From positions 38,145,938 through 38,209,937 of the forward strand of contig JAGTTD010000001.1 of the NCBI GenBank assembly GCA_018398585.1: a DNA stretch of 64,000 bases, given 5' to 3'. The notes under the pieces were generated by a model. The model saw only the letters and a list, made by a program, of their open reading frames with translations, had not been told where the DNA came from and did not search any database. The position numbers and the translations under genes were made by a program. Positions 21,003-32,640 of this stretch are shown here, piece by piece. Each line of letters opens with the position of its first letter. Position 1 is the first letter of the stretch. This DNA comes from Simmondsia chinensis. Taxonomy: Eukaryota > Streptophyta > Magnoliopsida > Caryophyllales > Simmondsiaceae.

Positions 21003-23529
21003 ATGGGCTTCTCCTTAAGTTGCTTTAATCCCATCTGGGTAAGGTCCAGATCAAGCTCTCGTGTTAAGAATGACGACACTAATGTCGTGGTCTCAAAGGG
21101 CTGTAGGGATCAGGAGACATCTATGGAAGACCCTGATATGGGCTTCTCCTTGTGTTGTTTAAGCCCCATTTGGGGCAGGCGCAGATCACGCTCTCGTGTT
21201 GAAAACCATGACAATGACGTTGAAGACATCTCAAAGGGTGGTGATGGGGACGAGGTGAAGAGGTACAATTGGGAGGAGATAGAGAGGTTGACAATGAACT
21301 TCAAAGAGGTGATTGGTGTGGGAGGGTATAGCACAGTGTACTTGGCCCGGTTACCCGGCTCAACCAAGCTAGGTGCCGTCAAGGTTTACAAGTATAGTGA
21401 GCGGCTAAGTCAAGTTTTTAAGTGTGAATTGGAGATTTGCAAGCAACTTCATCATGACAACATTGTCAAGCTCCTTGGCTATTGTGATGAGCGAGGTTTG
21501 TATCTTTCTTTGGTCAAAGTTTTATTGTCCATTTCAAAAAAAAAGATTTTAATCTTTTGTAAAAATAGAGTGTGCTGGCTTAGAAAACGCCTTTTTTTCG
21601 TTTCTGTTTAATCTTAGTTTTCAGTCCGTTCACTATGAAAATCAACAACTAAGAAACACTTGAAGACTTTAACAAGCATACCAAAACGACTCCATACAAG
21701 GAAAAGTGAGAAAATAAAGGCAGCCGAGTTTTCTTATTTGATATAAAGAATAGAAAATCGAAAACCATTTTTTCAAGCATGTTCCAATTATTAACCTTGG
21801 GAATTTGAAAAATATATTGGAAAAATCTGAAACTTTTATGAAGTGAATAGGCTCAAAATAGGAAAACAATTGAAAAAAAAAAGTCTAATACATAATGAAA
21901 AGATCAGTAATTTGAATGCATAACTCAATTTATTAGATAAAGTTTTATCGATAATTTTATTCTTTTACTGAGAAAAATAGCTTTTTGGCCAAACCAAAAT
22001 GATTTTGCAAGGAAGAATTAGGATCAAATATGATCCTGATCATTAAAAAGTCATTTATTGGGTGGGTTGATGATTTTGAAATGAATAGAGTCAAAATTAA
22101 ATAATAAGATTGCTAGTAGCATTCATTGACCCTAGGACATGTAATTTCATGAAAATGTTGATTGACATAATAGGGACCGACTCTTGCTTTTAATGCTCAA
22201 ATTAGTCCACATTATTGTACAACTTCAATTTCTTGAATCTTTTACTAGATTGTGTAGAAATAGAAAATTTATCACCTATGTATCAGAAAATTTGAGAATT
22301 TATTATTTACATATTATAAGGTTTGTCAAATATATAATAGGATTACATTAAGGTTTAAAAATTTTATTACTTTATTACGTTTAACTAGAGCCTAGTGAAT
22401 TTTTGTCCAAGTCCAATGAATTTTTGCTAGAAAATGCTGATATAATATATGACTCTAGTAATACATATGTGTTATGTTAGTATTTTGGCCAAACTGTTTT
22501 CAATTATGACAAAAATTTATCAAGAATCACTTAAGTCACCAACAAGAACATCTATCGTATTGTATATATCATAATGTCGTAATTCTTAAATGGTAAAAGA
22601 CTAAACTTCAGATATATAAATGATAATTCCCTTAAAAATAACTGGTATAGCTATGTGGTCATAGTCACAATTTGGCTCACTTCTATAATATAAAATCAAT
22701 TGCTTTGGTTCCTTTACAATGTGGTTCTCAATTTCTATCTTTTTTATTTATTTATTTCATGTCATACGTATTTAAAATATTTTCGTTGTTTTTATGTACA
22801 GAAGAAGGCGTCCTCATGTTTGAATACGTCCCTAATGGTACCTTACAAGAGAAACTCCATAATCACGAACCTAATCAAGGAGTCCTTCCTTGGAAAGCCC
22901 GCATGACCATCGCCTTTCAACTCATTCAGGCTCTCGAGTACCTACACGAGAACCACACCCTCCACATAGTCCACGGTGACATCAAATCGTCGAACATTCT
23001 CCTTGACGAAGACCTAAACTGTATGCTATGTGACTTTGGATTCTCCAAGATGGGCTTCTCTTCAACGGTTCAACCACACTCTTCATCATCGCGTTCTGCA
23101 ATGATGGGTTCCCCTGGTTACATCGATCCTCACTACCTAATGACCGGGATCGACTCAAAAAAGAGTGACATCTATAGCTTTGGAGTCATACTGCTAGAGC
23201 TCATCATGGGAATGGAGGCAATGTGCTCTGGGCGCTTACTTACCTCAATAGTTCAAGGGAAGAACGGTTTTGACATCAACAATGTGGTAAAAAAGATCGA
23301 TCGACAACTTGATGGAAAGTTAGATATAAAAGAAGCACAGGTCATGGCATTCATTGCTACCAAGTGTCTCCATCATTTGCCTAGCTTAAGGCCCTCTACT
23401 TCAGAAATCTACCTCACTATGAGGGAAAAGATCTCTTCCATATCTCATTTGCTACACAATGATAAATATAAAGAATCATGGTCACGCGTAATTTCATCCG
23501 AAGCCAGTTCTGATTTTAAGCGGTTTTAG
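21003..23529 (+). CDS. Receptor-like cytoplasmic kinase (At4g10390-like), two coding exons
   Basis: Exon 1 is 21003-21495 and exon 2 is 22802-23529, joined by a GT-AG intron (21496-22801, phase 1); the spliced frame gives 406 residues. The protein is a Ser/Thr kinase with no transmembrane segment. Residues 105-113 form the Gly-rich loop (GVGGYSTVY), K127 (GAVKV) is the ATP-binding lysine, HGD 222-224 with K226 and N229 form the catalytic loop, and DFG is at 242-244. HGD in place of HRD makes it a non-RD kinase, a class common among immunity-related plant kinases. The N-terminus MGFSLSC fits N-myristoylation plus palmitoylation, and this module is repeated at residue 46 (MGFSLCC). Overall sequence recalls the probable receptor-like kinases At4g10390/At1g33260. 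Substrate and pathway are not evident. Confidence 0.85.
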
Positions 23530-24448
23530 ACAACCACCTAAAGATGAATGCAGATATATAATATTTGTTGTCCAGAGGTGTGCTCTTAACGACCTTCATC
23601 AAAGACAAGAACCATTGAGCGAAATTCCAAAGAAATCCCCCGTGACCACTAAATGGGATGAGACCTGTGAGTGACCGTCCCCTTGAGTCAATTCTTCTTT
23701 ATTAGCTGGCCATTTCATTTATGTATCTCACTAGGTCATCGACCACATGCTTCCTTATTTATCAGTATGTTTCTCATGAAAAAAAAAAAAAAAAACTGAT
23801 TTTGCTATCCTCTAAAAGTCCCATGTCATGAGGGAATATAATTACGTGTATTTTAGATAAAACTTGTCTTAGAAACTTATCTAAGACTGAAAATAATCAG
23901 GAGAATCTTCATTTGTACATAATAATTGTATGTGATTCATTTCCCCTTGGTGAAATTTTCTTATCATAGAGTGAAATTGGATTTTTTTTTTTTTTTTAAT
24001 TTATGTAAAGCAAAAGGGTGTTGTCACATGAGGCAGGAATTGATTACAATAAAGCTTGTCATTGAAGGGAGATCTTGAATGAGATAACAAAGTAATTTGC
24101 TTTCTTCTACAGTTTACAGCTGGATGCATCGCCAAGAATTTGATAATAATTTTTTTTTTTAAAGAGTTTTCCCTTTTTTTTTTTTTTAACATTGCTGACC
24201 GGCTTGCTGTAAAAAGCTTGTTAACCTATTTTATTTTACTTAATCGGCCTTTTTTTTTATATGTCGACGCAGCTTGTTTAAAATGAGCTAAAATTCTTAA
24301 TTAAGATACATTGCTACACAAAATATTCGTCATCTTCCATTAGTGTTACATTTAATTTTATTCAGTGCCTCGTTTCTCTTGATGTACCTATAAATACGGT
24401 GGAGGATTCTACCCTACAAAAACATTAAAAAAAAAAAAGACATGCTCT
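23530..24448. other. Kinase 3' flank and spacer
   Basis: Contains the presumed 3' UTR of the kinase gene (stop at 23527-23529), then poly-A/T tracts and AT-rich sequence. The ORF at 24001-24192 is low complexity. No gene seen. Confidence 0.4.
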
Positions 24449-24458
24449 TTGAGGCACT

Positions 24459-24822
24459 CTTTTTTCTTTTTTGATAAATATCGGCAAAGCCGAAGACAGG
24501 CAGCTCGAAAAAACGAGGCCTAGGCCACTCCGTAAACGGAGGGGGGAACAAAAAGGGAAACAAAAAAGCAACAAAACCAAAAACACCCAAACCCGACAAA
24601 ACAGACACCGAGCACAAGCTACCTAAGCTCAGGCCGAGAACCCGAAAGAAAAAGAACCAAACAACCGGCACGGGAAACCGAAGCAGGATTGAACCTCAAC
24701 CACAAAACCACCCACCTCATTTAGCCAGCAGATCTGCCACCGTGGGCGGGTCGAAACCATCGAAATTAAACCCCACTCTTCTTTCCATGTCAATTGCCCG
24801 CTCCGCTTGAAGGACCAACTCA
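24459..24822 (-). mobile_element. 5'-truncated LINE (ORF1 tail plus 3' UTR)
   Basis: On the minus strand the insert begins within ORF1 and encodes its last residues (ERAIDME, then VGFNFDGFDPPTVADLLA, stop). It passes directly into a T/G-rich 3' UTR and ends TTTATCAAAAAAG. Ten-base flanks TTGAGGCACT (24449-24458) and TTGAGGTACT (24823-24832) differ at one base, supporting a target-primed insertion. The C-terminus matches that of the LINE at 37.7 kb. No ORF2 sequence lies between ORF1 and the tail. Confidence 0.7.
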
Positions 24823-24832
24823 TTGAGGTACT

Positions 24833-25905
24833 TTATTTCACCACGCTGTTATTCTCTCTTTATCATTCGGAACTGTTTGAGATCTTCCTATGTTGTCCTC
24901 AAGTACAGGATTGCTATATTCATGGCATTAACCACCCGGGGGGGTAAATTCGACTTTAAAACAATAATTTTTCAATGCGGTAGTTTCGTGACTACACCAA
25001 CATTTTTAGATTTTTCTCATTTACATTGATCTTACATTGTTAGTTTTTCCAAGACAAATATCTTTAACTTTGGACATCTTTCTTTCTTTTGTTTAACTTC
25101 AATTTTTTTTTCTTTTTTCTTCTTTTTTTATTAAAACTTATTTGTGCCCCAAGTCAAGAGTACACAACAACGTTTGTTTAGACTTTTTGAATTATTAATC
25201 TAATATTTATAGAGCCTGGACTCGATTTAGTGCAATGAAAAGGATTTACTGGACTTGAACTCAAAATAAGCCATGTTTCTCGAGCTTACTAGCATGTAAA
25301 AATGTTTGTGAGCTCGCTATACTCATTTCCTTATGCATTCTAGTAAATTATTACATAGGAATCTATACCTCTGTGATATTTTTATTGGCAATTCGCTTAT
25401 TTCTTTATAGGGATAAAAAATCGCTAAAGAACCTTGTTATTGCTTTTTGAAAAAGAAGCAACCTAAAACATTGTATTAGGAAGGGGATAATGAGATTCGA
25501 ACTTGGCAGTGATCCGAGTGATGGTGACTCACCCAAGAAACAAAAGTTGCCTCTTTTTTTTTTTCTTTTTTTTGGATAATTATGATACCACGTTTGCAGC
25601 AAAGATTTTGTCCATAGCCATCAATTTCTTCATGCTTTATGAATCAAGATAGGCTTCAAAAACTACAATCATAGCAAATGTAAGCCAAAAATACTTCAAA
25701 AGGATATAACGTATAAAAAAGAACAAATAAACATATTTTTTTTTTACTATATATACATTAACAACATCCTATTCTTCTACTTCTGTGGGTTGGGCAAACA
25801 ATCTGAGTTTCGCACACCTTGAAGGCTCACTTTCTTGATGAACAAAATTAGCACTTTCAAAGTTTTGTTTTGCAATATTTGTTAGGAAACTAGGAAGTTC
25901 TCAAC
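24833..25905. other. Spacer, no gene seen
   Basis: AT-rich with several poly-T runs. A GAGATTCGAACTTGGC stretch near 25494 resembles a reversed pol III B box of an old SINE. No coding signal. Confidence 0.35.
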
Positions 25906-25907
25906 AA

Positions 25908-26300
25908 GTCCTGATACCACTTGTTAGAACTACAGAGAAATATTGAACAACAAATTGAAATGGCAAACATGAATAAAGAGATTAGGGAAATAAATACACA
26001 CCCGAATTTACTTGATTTAGTTGAAGCTTATGGAGAACCGATATTCACTAATATAAAACGAGGATTACAATATTTTCCTCACTCTACACCAACACAAGTG
26101 TGCCTTATAAATAGGCTTCCTATAGACATTAACACCTGAAACCCAAAAGTCATCATCAATCGCGTCATTAACAGAAGTCATAATTAATCCGGTCATAACT
26201 AGATTGTTACCTAAGCAATCTTCACACTTTACAAATTCGCCTTTCAATGCAAGAGTAGGAAAGCTAATGGTAATAGAGATGCATATTCGCTCGCAACAAG
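25908..26300 (-). mobile_element. LTR fragment with primer binding site
   Basis: The minus strand reads ...GTTCTAACA, two bases, then TGGTATCAGGAC (25908-25919), the layout of a 5' LTR ending in CA followed by a tRNA-Met-type primer site. A TATTTATA box lies near 26105. The upstream LTR end is not clear, and no gag follows. The ORF 25921-26139 on the opposite strand is incidental. Confidence 0.4.
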
Positions 26301-26309
26301 GCCTTCCAC

Positions 26310-27290
26310 TGTGATTTTCTTATCTGATTTGCTTCTTATTCACATATTTCAGCCTTGTTTGCGGGGCTACTTAGCTCTTTTCTAGAATTCTCACTAATTC
26401 TTATGTATGCAAAAAGTATAATATCTTGGAAAAAGAACAAGTATAGCATGTTTTAGAAAAAGAAAAATGAAGGCTATTGTCTACATCTTAAGTGACTACA
26501 GTGATGACATAGCAATCAAAAATATAACATGATAACTAAAAATTTAAATGGAAAGATGATGTGGCGGATGACAGAGTAATCATAAAGATAACATGATAGA
26601 TGATGACAGTGATTGATGAAGTTAATGTACTTCTTGGTCCCTTTTAAAACATGTCGTCATTCTTGTTTATTTTCTAAAACATGTTGTCATTCTGATCATT
26701 TTTTTAAAACATGTTGTCATTCTTGATTATTTTCCAAAATATATTGGCCATCTTGTTTATATAACGTGCATTATTCCTTAGTCATTTTCTCAAACATTGT
26801 CTCTTTTAAAATATTTTTGCCTAAAGACCAATTTTATTCATATTTAAGGAATGTATTTAACTAACCTATACATACATACATATATATATGTATGCGAAAA
26901 TGGTGTAAGATAAAATAAGTATTTAAAATTAAGACTACTATTTTCTATTTTTGCCTGATGTTGAGATTTTCTTTTGTGATTTGCTTCCTCTTTAGGTCCT
27001 TTAGCCTTGTTTTCAGATTTACTTAATTTCCCTTTTTTCAGAATTGTTACCGGTTCCTATCTAAAAAAAAGCATAATATTTTTAAAAAAAATAAGGAATT
27101 ATAGCATGTTTTAGAAAAGAAAGAAAAGTAATATCTACCACGTCAACAGAATGATCACTTAGCAATTAAAAAAATGGCACAAGAACCAGAAATTTAAGGA
27201 AAAGATGTCGAGAATGACGAGATAATAAGGAAGACAATATTGCAGATGATGTGACAAGAACTGATAAAGTCAATGTCTTTCTTGTTAATG
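26310..27290. repeat. Pair of diverged direct repeats, about 310 bp each
   Basis: Segments of about 26310-26640 and 26975-27290 align in the same orientation: each has GATTTGCTTC, AGCCTTGTTT, ATAGCATGTTTTAGAAAA and then a GATGATGTG / GA(A/T)AAAGT-like end. Separation is about 660 bp. They may be a diverged tandem duplication or the LTRs of a tiny element. No TSD was recognised. Confidence 0.45.
26640..26770. repeat. Minisatellite, about four 33-37 bp units
   Basis: Units share TAAAACATGT(C/T)GTCATTCT followed by T-rich spacers; the fourth is degenerate (AAAATATATTGGCCATCTTG). It lies between the two larger direct repeats. Confidence 0.6.
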
Positions 27291-27329
27291 TATTCTCCAA
27301 ATAAAGTATTTTAGATGTGTTTTGGCTTG

Positions 27330-27680
27330 GCCACGGTGTGTGTCGACACATATCTTAGTATGCATTGACACATTCATTCTAGTAACACTCATTGAATGGT
27401 GTGTGTTGACACACAACTTACAAAAAGCCACAATGCCTAGAAAAAGAGGGTTGTTAATCAACATGCAACCTCTATATGTCGACACACATCCTCAACATCG
27501 ACATTCGACCTTGTGTGTCAACAAACAAGAACAGTTTAATCGTTTTTGGGACGGTATTTTGTGCCTCTTCAAAAAGAATATGTATTTCTTTAAAGGGACA
27601 CTTAATCCTCCATATAAAACCCTATCCTCACATTTAATAACTTGGAAAAATCAAATTATTTGTGAGTGTGGATAGAAGCT
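27330..27680 (+). mobile_element. LTR fragment with TGTGTCGACACA palindromes
   Basis: TGTGTCGACACA (27339-27350), GTGTGTTGACACACAAC (27400-27416), a TATGTCGACACACAT variant (about 27475-27488) and TGTGTGTCAACA (27513) lie upstream of AGGGACAC and a TATA box CCATATAAAACC (about 27611). Order and spacing match the minus-strand copy at 4.7-5.26 kb. LTR ends are not defined. The 117-residue ORF is incidental. Confidence 0.45.
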
Positions 27681-28119
27681 GAGCAGGTCTTTGTCCAAGC
27701 CTCCAATAAAACCTAACAACTCCCAAATAAAAGGAAAAAACAACTGAAAGTCAACATGTCTGCCTATTGGTTGTTAGTATGTCATCTTTGTTTCCTCTGT
27801 CTATTACTTAAACCTTCAAATTGATTTGATTTTAGTTGCGTTTTATTTTGTGAACGGAAAAAATTATACTTTGGATAGGGGTTCACCTGTCAAGAATTCA
27901 AGCAATTCAAGCAGTCACTTGGAATCCCAAATTTATTGACAACCATATATATATATGAAATATTAAATATTAGCCAGTATTATAAGAATGGATTATTTAA
28001 GATGTACTTAAAATAATCTAGACACTTTCCTTATGAAAAAAGGGACCCACCAATCAAAACTTGTTTTGCACCACAAAAATCTCAGGATTGGTCCTGGGAT
28101 AGGGAAATGAGTTCCAAAC

Positions 28120-28289
28120 TATTAGTATAATACCCCATATTATGATACGATTTTGCTCATGATAGATATGATTGTAATTATTCCAAACCCTATGTAATGT
28201 TCCCTAGGAATATTCTTTTGTATTCATTTCTATATAATAGACCCTCAGCAACCCCCATATTTAATATACTTAACTCAATAATTACTTCA
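28120..28289 (+). repeat. 5' LTR of the Ale-like Copia
   Basis: A 170-bp LTR beginning TATTAG and ending ACTTCA, with TATATAATAGAC as a possible TATA region near 28231. Its partner at 31485-31673 is 189 bp; the difference lies in repeated GATTGTGATTATGT-like sequence. Confidence 0.8.
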
Positions 28290-28611
28290 CATGGTATCAA
28301 GGCAAAAACTCTAAACAGTTTCTCTTCGCTTTTCCCTTTCCTTTCCCTCTCCTCTCTCACGATTCCCTCACCCACAACTCAAACCTTAAACATACCCAAA
28401 CCCTAAATCAATAGCAGCCCCAACCGCAGCCTCCTTCCCCCCGACTCCGGCCGCTACTGCTGCTGTTCTGAATGTCGGTGACCTCCCCTGCATCCCCTCG
28501 CCGCACCTCCCACGCATCTCAAACTTGTTGTTGGACCTCAACCCCTGTCTTAGCCTGGCGTCGGAAGCCTCTTTTTGAACCGCCGGCCGTTCGATGCCCT
28601 GACCAGCCACT

Positions 28612-29157
28612 CGGGGTACTCATTGTCGATTAACCGTACCGTTTAACTTATCGGTTTGGTAACCATTTTAAAAATTAGTGCAAATCCAATAACCATTACC
28701 GCCCGTTTAAAATCAGTTAATCGGAGTTTTGGTTTCGGTTAATTTAGTTCGGTAAACCCGGTAACCACTTAGTCGAAAAGAAATTTAAGTTTTTTCCATC
28801 GACTTTAACCCTAAATCTTTCCTAGTTATAAAAATACAAGGATAAAGTTTAGAAGTGATAAAACTTTCATGAGGTGACAGGAATCAAACCCATTACCCCT
28901 TACACCAACGGTAAAGCACTTGACCAATGGGCTAAAGTTGCAATTGTACTCATATGGTAGTATGAAATAATATATTTCGTTTTTTTTAGTTAACCATTTA
29001 AGTCAAACTCACGAACCAAAACCGCCCAAATTAACCGAGTTTTTTATTGGTTCGGTAACCGAACCGGATTTTACAATTCAATAACCGAAATTTTCGATTC
29101 AGTTTTCTTGATTTTTGTTCGGTATTTTCAATTTCGGCTTTTTATGAACACCCCTTC
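28612..29157. mobile_element. hAT-like MITE inside the Ale-like Copia
   Basis: Left GGGGTACTCATTG and right (reversed) AGGGGTGTTCATAAAAAGCC form the TIR. The interior is rich in CGGTTAACCG-type motifs. Flanks CAGCCACT and CAACCACT match at 7 of 8 bases, as for a hAT TSD. A tRNA-like stretch (reversed A box TAGCCCATTGGTCA and B box GGGTTTGATTCC, about 28875-28940) may be an older SINE inside. Confidence 0.6.
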
Positions 29158-29599
29158 CAACCACTATCTAACCACAACTAGGTTTTTTCCAGTAATTTCT
29201 CATCTCTACCCTCCTCTATCCCTCTAACCATGGCTGGCTTCCACCCCTTTTCCATCTCCTCCCTTCCTCCTCCACAAATTTGGCTCTTTCACCACCCACA
29301 AATCTCGGCATTGGTGCTGGTCACTCCTCACTTCCCCCCAACTGCCCTTTTCTCTCTGTACAACCACCATTACTAGCCTTGTCGCCATCAAACTTGAAGC
29401 ACCCACTGACTATCCCATATATGGCGTGAGCAATTTTCCATGATACTACGGGCTAATCGTGTCATAGGCTTGTCGGTGGGACTCTTCCATGCCCTCCCTT
29501 CCAAAGCACGAGTCTAGATGGCTAATATATTCTCAATTCCGATCACGTTGCCTCGACTTCCACTGGCCAAAGCATTTGGCCTTGCATTTCTACCTCTCT

Positions 29600-31400
29600 T
29601 GCTTATCCAGTCTTCAGTGATGTTATCTACAATCCCAACTCAAAAGGGGTGTGGGATGCCCTAGTCAAACGTTTTCGTAACCACTTTTTAGCCAAAGACT
29701 TTGGCCCCCATTTCCCTACAAACCACATACCCTAAACCTAGTAGTCATGTTGCCCCTAGTATCCTCACGCATGCCTCTCCGATCGTACCCCGGTCTGTCG
29801 ACCACGCCCCTGCAGCGTCAGTCGCTGCAGCACCAGTTGCTACAAAATTGGCTGCTGCAGCACCGATTGCTACAAACCCCGAATGGGCTCGACAGCCTTT
29901 GTCTAGTCCCATTCCCACCATTCACTCGATGCACACTAGACTAAGGGATGAAATCCGTAAGTCCAAGCATATACTCTCACTCGCTTCCATTACGGTCATT
30001 TAGGAACCTACCTGTTTTTCGGTTGTTAAAAACCCCCAATGGCAGGAGGCTACGGCTGAAGAGTTAAATGCTCTCTTGCAAAACCACACTTGGGACCTTG
30101 TTCACCCTTCCCCCTTTCAAAATAAAGTTGGCAGTACTTGGAAGTATAAAGTTAAATAGAAGGTCGACAGATCGATTGACTGTTTCAAAGCTAGGCTAGT
30201 TGCTCAAGGATCCTACCAATGTGAAGGTCTAGATTACTTTGAAACATTTAGCCCGATTGTCAAACCCACCACGATCCGATTTATCTTAGCCCTAGTAGCC
30301 ACAAACTCATGGTCTATCCGCCAACTTGATGTCAAAAATGCATTTTTACATGGTTATCTCACTAAGGAAGTCTATATGAAGCAACCTCAAGGATTCATAC
30401 ACCATAAATATCCTGATCATGTGTGTCTTCTTCGTAAGGCTCTGTATGGACTCAAACAGGCTCTGTAGGCCTGGTTTCAAAGGTTTAGTACGTTCCTATA
30501 TAGTCTTGGGTTCCACTGTTGTAAGGCTGACCCTTCGCTATTTATACATCGCTCTCCTTTGAGCCTAGTGTGCCTCTTACTCTATGTTGATGACATCATC
30601 ATTATAGGCTCCCATCCCCCCCCCCCCCCCCCCCCCCCCCAAAAACCCCCCGGCTTCACTTCATAGACACCCTGTCCACCGAATTCTGACCCAACATAAA
30701 TATACATTAGACTTGCTCACATTAAACATCGCATGCTCGATGCTAAACCTGCCCAGATGCCCTTTCCAGCCCCAGCACAACTATCATTAACTGAGGGGTA
30801 TCTGCTTGCAGATCCGACTGAGTATAGGAGTGCAGTAAATGCTCTCCAATATCTAACCATGACTCGTTCTGATATATGCTATACTGTTAACCATGTGTCT
30901 CAGTTCATGCATGCTCCCAGAACTTCTCATTGGCAGATTATGAAGAGCATTCTTCGATGCCTAAAGCACACTCCTGACCATGGTCTCACCATCTCCCTGA
31001 GTTCTTGTACTACCATCACAACTTTTGTAGATGTTGATTGGGTTGGGTGCCCCAACACATGTCGTTCTACTATCGGCTTTGCTCTCTTCCCCAGACCCAA
31101 CCTTATCTCCTGACGGACCAAGAACCAGCCCACCGTTGCCAAGTCTACCATGGAATCTGAGTATCAAGCTATCGCTCAGGTGGTTGTTGAATGTGATTGG
31201 ATCAGGTATGTTATGTGCGATCTTAGTCTTTCACCACTCCGGGCTAGTTTCTCATATATTGTGATAATATGTCTGCCACTTACCTTGCGACAAATCCTAT
31301 CTCCAATGATCGAAGTAAGCATGTTGATGTAGATTTCCACTATGTTCATGAGAAAGTACTTAAAGGTGACATCCAGGTTCGATTCACGCCTACTACTAAA
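29600..31400 (+). pseudogene. pol: Copia RT-RNase H remnant
   Basis: Recognisable in order: the pre-RT linker (HSMHTRLRDEIRKSK), RT segments ([60 protein letters not shown]), the catalytic LLLYVDDIII at about 30580-30605, and RNase H pieces (YRSAVNALQYLTMTRSDICY, WQIMKSILRCLKHT, VDVDWVGCPNTCRSTIGFAL, ESEYQAIA). Several stops (for example at about 30001, 30158, 30466 and 31111) and a run of 25 C (30616-30640) just after YVDD break the frame. Non-functional. Confidence 0.85.
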
Positions 31401-32309
31401 TAGGGCTACCATCTTCACCAAAGGGTTATCCACTAGTCGCTTTCGTTACAACAAAGCCAATCAGCACGTGAATGCTAGGGGGCGTATTAGTATAATATTG
31501 CACATTACGATACAATTGTAATTATAGTAGATATGATTGTGATTATGTAAGATATATTTGTGATTATGTCAAATCCTATGTAATATTCCCCAGGAATATT
31601 CTTCTGTATTCATCTCTATATAATAAACCCTCAACAACCCTATTGGATATGCTCAACTCAATAATCATTCCCACAAACTTTTAACTACTACCAAGAAAAT
31701 ATATGCCAGTTACCAGTGTTGAAAAACAAGCATTTAGAGACGGAAATGTAGCGACAAAAATTTCCTTTTTCTAATATTTGTTTTTCGCTAATTGATTAAA
31801 GGCACCCGAATAGGCAGTTCGAAGCACCGGGTCGAGAGTACAAGAAGAAAATCATCTCAAAATCGTCTCAGAGCTGAATTCAAAAGTGGTTAACGAGTAA
31901 ATTATATTTGTGATGAATTTTAGACTCAATGATGGTTTTGACTCGAAAATTAAAGTGTCATTAAAATTTCTCAAACAGATAAAGTTGTCACAAAAATAGA
32001 AACTTCAGTCACAAAACCATTCCTTAACAAGGGAAACTCGAAATGATGAAATTCGTCTCAAATTTGAGAAAGCCAGAGACCGTTTAAACCATATCAAAAC
32101 CATCTCTTTTACGGACGGTTTTGAAACGGTTTCCTCGTATTAAATCACAAAAAATTGATATTAGACAAGGCCATCTCAAACACGAGAATTAGAGATGGAT
32201 ATACTGTATAAAGAATAAAGCTGCTATGTATGAGCGGCACGATACACACAAGCTAGATATCAAAATTAAATATTTTTAAATTCGTTCAAATTAATTCCAT
32301 CATAAAAGA

Positions 32310-32640
32310 AAAAAAAAATAATTCCTCATTTGTTCTTTTATTTAAAATAGTTCTTAATATTTATAACTTTATTTAAATTAGTCCTTTAATTTTTCTTTTG
32401 TTTAAGATGGCATCTAATGTCTTATTTTATGATCAAATTGGTCCCCCACCTAATGTAGAAAATTAGGTTGACATTAAAAAAAAAAATAAAAAAATTGAGG
32501 GACTAATTTTTTCATAAAATAAAAATATTATGACTATTTTAAACCCAAAAAAAAAGATTAAAGGTTAATTGAATAAAATTATAAATATTAAAAACTATTT
32601 AAGAAAAAGATGCAAGATTAATTAAACAAATTTGAAAATA
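32310..32640. mobile_element. MITE with roughly 90-bp inverted repeats
   Basis: Left ATAGTTCTTAATATTTATAA and following TTAGTCCTTTAATTTTTCTT are matched in reverse complement on the right (AATAGTTTTTAATATTTATAA, TTAACCTTTAATC). TSD not identified; ends approximate. Confidence 0.45.

Larger units (their letters stand above)
28120..31673 (+). mobile_element. Internally deleted Copia element (Ale/Retrofit-like)
   Basis: LTRs 28120-28289 and 31485-31673 share TATTAGTATAATA starts, AATATTCTT(T/C)TGTATTCAT and CA ends. An exact TSD CAAAC flanks the element (28115-28119 and 31674-31678). A primer site TGGTATCAAGGC lies at 28292-28303 and a short G-rich tract precedes the 3' LTR. Both LTRs start TA rather than TG. 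The interior keeps gag traces, then jumps to the RT region; protease and integrase are missing. A MITE interrupts the gag part. Confidence 0.85.

Noticed and set aside
21110..21382. Minus-strand ORF of 90 residues
   Set aside because: Lies entirely antisense to kinase exon 1, which has clear domain support.
28386..28610. Minus-strand 74-residue ORF
   Set aside because: GC-rich leader/gag region of the Copia element read antisense; no domain.
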